Source: JAWLGW01 sp964569055 (GTDB lineage Bacteria > Planctomycetota > J058). Taken from it: a DNA stretch of 32,913 nt. The notes beneath the pieces are model-generated. The model had not been told where the DNA came from and made no database searches. It saw only the letters and a program-made list of their open reading frames with translations. The stretch is taken from positions 1 to 32,913 of the forward strand of contig CAZMSZ010000037.1 in NCBI GenBank assembly GCA_964569055.1, given 5' to 3'. Numbering within the stretch: the stretch's first letter is position 1; every line of letters starts with the position of its first letter. The translations under genes were made by a program, and so were the position numbers. Shown in pieces: positions 15,291 to 21,720 of the stretch.

Positions 15291-18200
15291 ATGGGCCAGG
15301 CGAGCGAACCGATCCTCGAGCGCGACGTGATCCCCTGGCTGCGGCGCCTCCTCGCCGACGCCGCGGCGCTCGAGGACCAGCAGGACCCCTGCTGGCGCCA
15401 CGCCTACGGGATCGCGCAGGGGGCGGGGTTCAGCCTCAAGTCGCGCACGTGGCCGCCCTTCCCCACCACCTCGGGCGCCTCGTTCGTGGGGCTGCTCAAC
15501 GGCGAGAAGGTGCGCCGCGAGCGCGGCGGCGAGGCGCCGGGCGACGAAGCGCGCGACCCCCTCACCGCTGCCGCCACCCCCGGGGGCGGGATCGACGGGA
15601 TCGAGCCCCAGGCCGCGCAGGCCGAGCAGCTGATCGCCGGCCTCCTCCGTCAGGCCCGCGCGCTCGAGCCGAGCGACCCCGCCTGGCGGCACGCCTGCGG
15701 GATCGCGCAGGGCTACGGCGCGCTGCGGCGCGACGCCGCCTGGCCGCCGCTCCCCACCGCGGACGGCTCGCGGTTCGGGGCGCTGGTCGCCGAGGAGTTC
15801 GCCCGGCGCGCGGCCGGAGGAGCCGGCGCTGGGTCGGCGCCGGCGGCGCCCGCCGCGCCGGCCCCTGCGGCGCGCACGGCGCAGCGCCCCGGCATGCTGG
15901 CCGCGCTCGGCGGGAGCGGTCCGCGCCCGCCGGCGGCCCCGCGACCGCCGGCGCCGCCGCCCGCCCAGCCGGCGGCCCCGCTCCGCGCCGCCGCCGCCGC
16001 GCCGCCCGGCGAGATCGGCGTGGTCGGCACGCCCACCCTGGTCGAGGACGAGCTCGACGAAGCGCTCGAGCAGCCGCCGACCTCCTCTCGCTCGGGGGAC
16101 TCCCGCTCGGGGGACTCCCGCTCCGGCGAGGAGGGCGACGCGTTCCGCGCCATGCCCACGCTGATGGACGCGGGCGGCGCCGGGCCTGGGGACGACGACG
16201 AGGACGAGCCGGCCGCTCCTCGCCCGGCGCCCGCCGCGCCGCCGCCGCCGCGCCGCGCCGCCGCCGTGAACGCCGCCTCGACCTTGCTCGAGGCCGGCGA
16301 CTCGGGCGAGGTCGAGCCCTCGACCTTGCTCGACGCCGCCGCGCCGCCGCCGGCGCCAGCGCCGCGCCCGACCGCCCGCCGGCCCGCGGCGGCCACGCCG
16401 CCGCCGCCGCGGCCGGTCACCCCCCCGCCGGCGCGCCGGCCCACCGGCCCGCTCACGGGCGCCCGTCCCGGCGGGATCCGCGACGCGCTGAGCGGCGCGC
16501 CGCCCAAGCAGCAGCAGCAGCCGCAGCGCTCCCAGGCGCAGACCCACCCCGAGGACGTGCGCCGGATCGGCAGCTTCGAGATCACGGGCCTGCTCGGCAA
16601 GGGGGCCATGGGGCAGGTCTTCAGGGGGGTCGGGCCGGGCGGGGAGGTCGTCGCGGTCAAGGTGCTCCACCAGCGCTTCGGCAAGAGCAAGCGGGTCAAG
16701 GCGCGCTTCGTGCGCGAGGCCAAGGCGGTCGAGCGGATCCAGCACCCCAACGTGGTCCGGTTCTTCGAGACCGGCGAGCAGGAGGGGCTCGGCCAATACA
16801 TCGCCATGGAGTTCGTGGACGGCGTGCCCATGAACGACCTCATGAAGCGCCGCCGCGGCCAGCCGTTCGAGCCCGCCCAGGCGCTCGACTACTTCGCCCA
16901 GTGCTGCCGCGGGCTGCGCGCCGCCCACGAGGCGGGCGTGATCCACCGCGACCTCAAGCCCGAGAACGTGCTCGTCAGCAACGCGGGCGTGGTCAAGATC
17001 ACCGACTTCAGCCTGGCCCGCCGCGACGAGGACTCCATGCTCCTGACCCGCCCCGGCCAGGTCATGGGCACGCCGCACTTCATGTCGCCCGAGCAGGCCA
17101 AGGGCGAGGCGGTCGACGGCCGCACGGACATCTACTCGCTCGGCGCCATGCTCTACGTCATGCTCACGGGGAAGTTCCCCTTCCCGCGCAACAGCGTGTC
17201 GGAGGTGATCGCCGCCCACTGCGAGGAGCCGCGCCCCGACCCGCGCGCGGTGAACCCGTCGGTGCCGGCCGAGCTGGCCGAGCTCTCCATGCGCCTGATG
17301 GCGCTCGAGCGGACCGAGCGCGCGCAGACCGTGGGCGCGCTGCTCGAGGAGCTGCGCGAGCGGTTCGGCGTGCAGGCCGAGGAGCCCGAGGACGACCTCG
17401 TGATCGCGGGCGCGCTCCCGGCGGGGACGGCGGTCGGCGGGTTCACGATCGAGAAGGTGCTCGGCGCGGGCGGCATGGGCGCGGTCTACCGGGCCAAGGG
17501 GAAGAAGGGCGAGCCGGTCGCGCTCAAGGTCCTCCCGCACCAGCCCGGCCGCACCCCCCAGGAGCGGATCAAGGACATTCGCCGCTTCCACAACGAGGCC
17601 AAGATCGCCAAGCGGGTCGCCTCGAAGAACGTCTACACGATCCACGAGTTCGGCACCGACCCGGGCGGGCAGGCGTTCATCGCCATGTCGCTCGAGGAGG
17701 GGACCTCGCTCAAGGCCCTGATCGACAAGCGGGGCTTCCTCGCGCCCGCCCTGGTCGGCAAGGTGGCGCGCGGCGTGTGCCAGGCCCTGCAGGCGATCCG
17801 CGAGGCGGGGTTCGTGCACCGCGACGTCACGCCCGCCAACGTGATCCTGCGCGGCGACTTCGAGGGCGCCCCCGACGCCAACGCCTGCCTGATCGACTTC
17901 GGCCTGGCGATCCCGCTGGAACGCGAGCGCAAGAAGGCCTACACCGGCGGGATCAACGTGGCCCACATCGCCCGGGCCAACAAGCAGGAGGAGCCCCTGG
18001 AGCTCGACGAGGACTCGCTGTTCCTCGAGGAGCTCCCGGGCGGCACGCCCGCCTACATGGCGCCCGAGGTGCTCGAGGACCCCGCGCTGGTCGACGACCG
18101 CGCCGACCTGTACGGGCTGGGCGCCACGCTCTACCACGCCGCCACCGGCCACCCGCCCTACACGGGCGACACCATGGAGGCGGTCGTCTACCAGCAGCGG

Positions 18201-18569
18201 AGCCAGGCCCCCGCGCCGATCACGCAGTTCAACGCCGACTTCCCCGAGGAGCTCGGCGAGCTGATCACGCAGCTCCTCGCCAACACGCCCAACGGACGGC
18301 CGCGCTCGGCCAAGCTCATGCTCAGCAAGCTCGCCCGCCTCGACTCGCCGGGGGCGGTGGCCGCCTGGCGTCCGCCGGGGCCCCAGGCGGAGCCCGCGGC
18401 CGCGCCCGAGCCGGAGGTCCGGATCGAGCGCGTGCCCGCCGCCTTCAGCTGGAGCGCCTTCGGGCTCGGCGCCGCGGCCGGCGCCTTCGGCCTGGTGGTG
18501 CTGGTGATCCTGATGCCGCACCTCGGGATCGAGCTCCCGACCGCGCTGATCAAGCTGCTGGGCGGTTGA
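15291..18569 (+). CDS. Membrane-anchored tandem Ser/Thr protein kinase (two kinase domains)
   Basis: A 1092-residue protein. Residues 1-180 contain two copies of an unrecognised 60-residue unit (core xPxWRHAxGIAQG, then WPPxPTxxGSxFxxL). Residues 185-420 are a Pro/Ala-rich linker with four Thr-Leu motifs (Thr249, 290, 331, 345). Kinase 1 (about 425-695) has LGKGAMGQVF, Lys457, HRDLKPEN (Asp554) and DFS (Asp572-Phe-Ser574) instead of DFG. Kinase 2 (about 715-1020) has LGAGGMGAVY, Lys746, HRDVTPAN (Asp845) and DFG (Asp869), with a long insert before its APE motif. One hydrophobic segment near residues 1058-1080 could anchor the C-terminus in the membrane, leaving the kinases cytoplasmic. Both domains keep the catalytic residues. 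The ATG has GGGAGGCGAG upstream. The gene is 63 bp after mmcQ and its TGA abuts the stop of the convergent gene. Confidence 0.92.
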   Translation: MGQASEPILERDVIPWLRRLLADAAALEDQQDPCWRHAYGIAQGAGFSLKSRTWPPFPTTSGASFVGLLNGEKVRRERGGEAPGDEARDPLTAAATPGGGIDGIEPQAAQAEQLIAGLLRQARALEPSDPAWRHACGIAQGYGALRRDAAWPPLPTADGSRFGALVAEEFARRAAGGAGAGSAPAAPAAPAPAARTAQRPGMLAALGGSGPRPPAAPRPPAPPPAQPAAPLRAAAAAPPGEIGVVGTPTLVEDELDEALEQPPTSSRSGDSRSGDSRSGEEGDAFRAMPTLMDAGGAGPGDDDEDEPAAPRPAPAAPPPPRRAAAVNAASTLLEAGDSGEVEPSTLLDAAAPPPAPAPRPTARRPAAATPPPPRPVTPPPARRPTGPLTGARPGGIRDALSGAPPKQQQQPQRSQAQTHPEDVRRIGSFEITGLLGKGAMGQVFRGVGPGGEVVAVKVLHQRFGKSKRVKARFVREAKAVERIQHPNVVRFFETGEQEGLGQYIAMEFVDGVPMNDLMKRRRGQPFEPAQALDYFAQCCRGLRAAHEAGVIHRDLKPENVLVSNAGVVKITDFSLARRDEDSMLLTRPGQVMGTPHFMSPEQAKGEAVDGRTDIYSLGAMLYVMLTGKFPFPRNSVSEVIAAHCEEPRPDPRAVNPSVPAELAELSMRLMALERTERAQTVGALLEELRERFGVQAEEPEDDLVIAGALPAGTAVGGFTIEKVLGAGGMGAVYRAKGKKGEPVALKVLPHQPGRTPQERIKDIRRFHNEAKIAKRVASKNVYTIHEFGTDPGGQAFIAMSLEEGTSLKALIDKRGFLAPALVGKVARGVCQALQAIREAGFVHRDVTPANVILRGDFEGAPDANACLIDFGLAIPLERERKKAYTGGINVAHIARANKQEEPLELDEDSLFLEELPGGTPAYMAPEVLEDPALVDDRADLYGLGATLYHAATGHPPYTGDTMEAVVYQQRSQAPAPITQFNADFPEELGELITQLLANTPNGRPRSAKLMLSKLARLDSPGAVAAWRPPGPQAEPAAAPEPEVRIERVPAAFSWSAFGLGAAAGAFGLVVLVILMPHLGIELPTALIKLLGG

Positions 18570-19379
18570 TCAGGCCTGGTGGTGCTGGAGCGTCAGGCAC
18601 TTGATCCCGCCGCCCAGCTTGAGGAACTCGCTCACGTCGAACTCGCGCACGTCGAAGCCGCGCGCGCGGAGCTGCTCCCACAGGGCGCCCACGCCGCTCG
18701 CGCCGAACACCACGTCGCCGTACACGATCGAGTTGCAGGCGAAGGCGCGGGCGTCCTCCTCGCTGACGAGCAGCTTCTCGCAGTCGAGGCTCTGGAGCGT
18801 GGCGTTGTCGATCGGCCCGAACGCGCCGGGGTAGTAGGCGATCAGGTCGTCGCGCAGCGGCAGGAGGGCGGTGTCGAGGTGATAGAAGGCCTCCTGCTCC
18901 AGCTCGAGGTCGATCGTGTCGCGCCCGAACGTCTGGCGGAGGAAGTGGCGCACGACCTCGTCGCTGCGCTTGCCGAACCCGAACAGGATCTTGTCGCGCC
19001 AGGTGACCGTCTCGCCCGCCCCCTCGAACACCACCCCTTCGGGGACCTCCGCGCCCTCGAAGCCGCGCCCGCGCAGGTACTCGTGCACGTAGGGCTTCTC
19101 GGCCGCGCGCTCGGGGTGGCGGAACTCGCCGAACAGCGCGCGCCCGTTGCACAGGAACACCGAGTCGCCGAAGAAGCACAGCTCCGGCAGCCCCTCCCTG
19201 GGCGGGCACACGTGGACCCGGTCCTCGCCCATGACCTCGCGGTAGGCCGCGACGAGCGCCTCCCACTGGGCGATCGCCCGCTCACGCGAGAAGGGCGCCT
19301 CGGGATGCATCCAGGGGTTGATCGAGTAGGAGAGCTCGACGTAGGTCGGCGGACAGACGAACACCTCGCGGGCCTTCAC
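18570..19379 (-). CDS. Amidinotransferase/dimethylargininase-fold enzyme (DDAH/arginine-deiminase superfamily)
   Basis: A 269-residue predicted cytoplasmic enzyme of the guanidine-modifying superfamily. Family landmarks are the CPP and SYSINPWM opening, Asp72 in CFFGDSVFLCNGRALFGEFRHPER, VVFEGAGETV (Glu119/Glu123 region), YHLDTALLPL with His167 and Asp169, and the C-terminal nucleophile Cys261 in LGGGIKCLTLQ. Members with this length and Cys-His-acid set hydrolyse dimethylarginine, arginine or citrulline/ornithine-related substrates, giving citrulline or ornithine. Exact specificity cannot be read here. Being last in an operon-like string with argH supports an arginine-linked role. The start is a GTG at 19379; 22 bp separate it from the preceding SUKH gene. 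Its stop touches the convergent kinase stop, forming TGATCA. Confidence 0.86.
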   Translation of the reverse strand: MKAREVFVCPPTYVELSYSINPWMHPEAPFSRERAIAQWEALVAAYREVMGEDRVHVCPPREGLPELCFFGDSVFLCNGRALFGEFRHPERAAEKPYVHEYLRGRGFEGAEVPEGVVFEGAGETVTWRDKILFGFGKRSDEVVRHFLRQTFGRDTIDLELEQEAFYHLDTALLPLRDDLIAYYPGAFGPIDNATLQSLDCEKLLVSEEDARAFACNSIVYGDVVFGASGVGALWEQLRARGFDVREFDVSEFLKLGGGIKCLTLQHHQA

Positions 19380-19401
19380 CGGGGAGTCCTGCCCCGCGGC
19401 C

Positions 19402-20094
19402 TCACCGCGGCTTGAGGTGGCGGGGATCGACCGGGATCTTGCCCCCGAGGTCCGCCCGGACCGCCTCCGGGTCGGGCATGGTCAGCTCGCGCGCCGGCGT
19501 CTTGCTCAGCTTGCGCAGCTTCTCGCGCTCGCGCACCAAGAACGCCTCCCACTCGTCGACCGTCATGGGCTGCGGCCCGCGCTGCTCGTGCAGCTCGTCC
19601 TCGAGGCTCGGCAGGCGCTCGAGCCACTCCAGGAACGTGCGGCAGGCGGGGATCACCTGCCCCTGCTGCACGTCGAGCAGCGCGACCGGGTGCTCGCCGC
19701 CCTCGCCGCCCTCGGAGGTGTCGAAGCAGTAGACGTCGCCGCCGAGCGTGGCCGCGAAGCCGACGAGGTGCTCGGGGAGGCCCTCCTCGCGCCCGCGCAG
19801 GTTGAGGCGCGCGAGGTCGTAGCCCTCCTCGTCGCCCACCCCGTAGATGCTCGTGTCGTGGGCGCTCCCGCCGTTGTGCGCGCGGAGGAACGCGCGGAAG
19901 CTCGGCGGCAGCGACAGGCCGAGGGTCGCCTCGGCCGCGGCGAGCGCCGACTCGGCGGCCGGCTCCTCCAGCCCCTCGAGGTCGGGGTCGGACTCGCGGA
20001 GCGCCGCGCGGAACGCCTCGAACGCGGCGGCGAACGCCGCGTCCTGCTCGGCCCGCGTCTCCTCGGGGGCGGGCGCCCGCTCCGGCTCGCTCAC
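19402..20094 (-). CDS. SMI1/KNR4 (SUKH) family protein
   Basis: A 230-residue protein with a SUKH domain at residues 45-160: a helix ending LGLSLPPSFRAFLRAHNGG, then IYGVGDEE, a strand VYCFDTSE, VALLDVQQGQ, and a closing helix TFLEWLERL. SUKH proteins include immunity proteins against contact-dependent toxins and regulators that read ligands in the cytosol; no toxin gene is adjacent, so immunity is not supported here. The N-terminal 40 residues are acidic and Ala/Glu rich. The C-terminal 60 residues (MTVDEWEAFLVREREKLRKL onward) are charged and unrecognised. The GTG at 20094 overlaps the argH TGA (GTGA, 4 bp), so it is translationally coupled to argH. It has no signal peptide. Confidence 0.87.
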   Translation of the reverse strand: MSEPERAPAPEETRAEQDAAFAAAFEAFRAALRESDPDLEGLEEPAAESALAAAEATLGLSLPPSFRAFLRAHNGGSAHDTSIYGVGDEEGYDLARLNLRGREEGLPEHLVGFAATLGGDVYCFDTSEGGEGGEHPVALLDVQQGQVIPACRTFLEWLERLPSLEDELHEQRGPQPMTVDEWEAFLVREREKLRKLSKTPARELTMPDPEAVRADLGGKIPVDPRHLKPR

Positions 20095-21479
20095 GCTGCA
20101 CCCTCTCGACCCGCGGCGGCCGCCGCCTCCTGCTCGAGCGCGGCGAGCCGCTCCTCGAGCGCCCGCCGCGTCCCGGCGACTCGCGCGCTCAGGGCCGCCA
20201 TCCGCTCGCGCGCGGCGTCGAGCCGCAGGTCGCCCGGGCTGCCCTCGCTGGCGTACAGGTCGCGCGGCGCGCCCAGCGCGGGCGCGCCCGCCGCCTCGCC
20301 GAGGGCCTCGCCCACCTGCCGGTACGCCTCGCGGAACGGCACGCCCTGCTGCACCAGGGCCAGGGCCTGGTGGGTGGCGAGCGCCTCGGACGCCACCGCG
20401 CCCCGCGCCCGCTCGCGGTCCACCTCGAGCCCTCGCACCGTCAGCTCCATCGCGCGCGCCATGCTCCGCGCCAGCCGCAGCCCCTTGAGCAGGGGCTCCT
20501 TCGTCAACTGGAAGTCCCGATGGTAGCTCGACGGGAGCTTCCCCGCGACGAGCACGACCCGCTGGCAGTGCGCGTGGAGCACCCCGGCGTTGGCGCGGGT
20601 CAGCTCCAGCACGTCGGGGTTGCGCTTCTGCGGCATGATGCTCGAGCCGGTGGCCACGTCGGGCGGGAGTCGCACGAAGCCGAGCTCGGGGCCGCTGTAG
20701 AGCTGGAGGTCCCACGCCAGGCGCGCCAGCCCGTCGCCGAGGAGGGCCGCGGCGAACAGCGCCTGCGCCTCCGCCTTGCCCCGGCTGCTCTGGACCGCCT
20801 GCGCGTTGACCTGCAGGCGCGCGAACCCGAGCAGCTCGGCCGTGCGCCGCCGGTCGAGCGGGAGCGGCACGCCGAACCCGGCCGCGCTCCCCAGCGGGCA
20901 GCGGTCGCAGGCGCGGTAGGCGTCGAGCAGCGCCTCGACGTCCTCCTCGACGCCCTCCGCGTGGCCGGCGGCCCACAGCCCCACCGTGGACGGCATGGCC
21001 TGGCGCATGTGGGTGAACCCGGGGAGGAAGCTCTCCTCCTCGCGGCCGGCGAGGTCGAGCAGCGCCTCGCCCAGCGCGAGGGCCGCCTCGGCGAGGTCGA
21101 GCAGCCGGCGCTTGGCGAACAGGCGCACGTCGACCAGCACCTGATCGTTGCGCGAGCGGCCGGTGTGGAGCCGCTTGCCGGCCTCGCCGTGGCGCTGCAC
21201 CAGCAGCCCCTCGACGGCGGTGTGGACGTCCTCCTCCGCCGGCGCGATGCGGAACGCGCCCGCCCGGTGGGCGGCGAGCACCTCGAGCAGCCCGCGCGCG
21301 ATCGCGCGCCGGTCCTCGGGCGAGATCAGCCCCCGCTCCGCGAGCATGCGGCTGTGCGCCAGCGAGCCCCACGCGTCCTCCTCGACCAGGTCGAGGTCGA
21401 GGAGGTAGTCGTCGCCGACCGTGTAGGCCAGCACCTCGGGGTGCAGCGCCTCGCCCTTCTCCCACAGCCGTTTGGCCAT
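20091..21479 (-). CDS. argH: Argininosuccinate lyase ArgH
   Basis: Splits argininosuccinate to arginine and fumarate, the last step of arginine synthesis; a cytoplasmic homotetramer of the fumarase/aspartase superfamily. The 462 residues match the usual length of about 460. Conserved blocks are the MAKRLWEKGE N-terminus, EEDVHTAVEGLL, the TGRSRNDQV motif, LPGFTHMRQAMP, CPLGSAAGFG, and the signature GSSIMPQKRNPDVLELTRA with the catalytic serine loop, followed by LPSSYHRDFQLTKEP. The C-terminal helices are also present; the last 15 residues are an Ala-rich tail. The ATG at 21479 agrees with the family start; there is no obvious Shine-Dalgarno. It is the first gene after a 241-bp gap carrying a structured repeat, and its stop overlaps the SUKH gene. 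Confidence 0.97.
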   Translation of the reverse strand: MAKRLWEKGEALHPEVLAYTVGDDYLLDLDLVEEDAWGSLAHSRMLAERGLISPEDRRAIARGLLEVLAAHRAGAFRIAPAEEDVHTAVEGLLVQRHGEAGKRLHTGRSRNDQVLVDVRLFAKRRLLDLAEAALALGEALLDLAGREEESFLPGFTHMRQAMPSTVGLWAAGHAEGVEEDVEALLDAYRACDRCPLGSAAGFGVPLPLDRRRTAELLGFARLQVNAQAVQSSRGKAEAQALFAAALLGDGLARLAWDLQLYSGPELGFVRLPPDVATGSSIMPQKRNPDVLELTRANAGVLHAHCQRVVLVAGKLPSSYHRDFQLTKEPLLKGLRLARSMARAMELTVRGLEVDRERARGAVASEALATHQALALVQQGVPFREAYRQVGEALGEAAGAPALGAPRDLYASEGSPGDLRLDAARERMAALSARVAGTRRALEERLAALEQEAAAAAGREGAA

Positions 21480-21537
21480 GGGGTCAGAGTCTATCTGGTG
21501 AGCCGGCCTGGGGGGACCACCGGGGGGGGCGACGGAG

Positions 21538-21692
21538 GAGGGAAACAGGGAATTTCAACAGGGAATGAGAAATTCGAAATGCCAGAACGGCTGTCGCGCC
21601 GGCGCGAGCGCGCTCGTGGGTGCTCGCGAGCCAGCGACAGCCAGCTCTGATTCCTGATTCCCTGTTCCCTGTTGATATTCCCTGTGTTTCCT
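21538..21692. repeat. Low-G+C long imperfect inverted repeat (MITE-like or structured RNA element) upstream of argH
   Basis: Between the TPR gene and argH lies a segment unlike its surroundings. Outer arms: 21545-21565 and 21665-21685 are inverted copies with 20 of 21 bases matching, each holding two ACAGGGAA-type units. Inner arms: GGCTGTCGC at 21589-21597 and GCGACAGCC at 21634-21642 pair perfectly. Between the arms lie two small palindromes, 21605-21616 and 21622-21631. The whole can fold as one interrupted hairpin of about 150 bases. The arms are much poorer in G+C than any nearby DNA. There is no open frame with a protein-like composition. No target-site duplication is obvious. It could be a miniature mobile element, a dispersed repeat, or a leader RNA for argH. 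Confidence 0.75.
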
Positions 21693-21716
21693 CTGGCCTG
21701 CTCTGCGAAAGGCCAG
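21693..21716 (-). terminator. Possible hairpin terminator after the Zn-ribbon/TPR gene
   Basis: CTGGCC at 21693-21698 pairs with GGCCAG at 21711-21716 across a 12-base loop, starting 4 bases past the TAG of the TPR gene. No T-run follows on the minus strand, so intrinsic termination is uncertain. It abuts the larger inverted repeat and may be part of that element. Confidence 0.35.
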
Positions 21717-21720
21717 CCCC

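Noticed and set aside
16565..17370. Kinase 1 of the tandem kinase as a pseudokinase
   Set aside because: Lys457, the HRD Asp554 and the DFG-position Asp572 are all present; only the glycine is changed.
19402..20094. SUKH gene as part of a toxin-immunity locus
   Set aside because: No polymorphic toxin, RHS or secretion gene is adjacent; it is coupled to argH instead.
21538..21692. Retron msr-msd or diversity-generating element
   Set aside because: Structure alone is suggestive, but no reverse transcriptase or accessory gene lies in the window, and no variable or template repeat pair is seen.
21538..21692. Replication origin with iterons
   Set aside because: There is no DnaA box cluster and no dnaA, dnaN or rep gene. 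The repeated unit is inverted with few copies.
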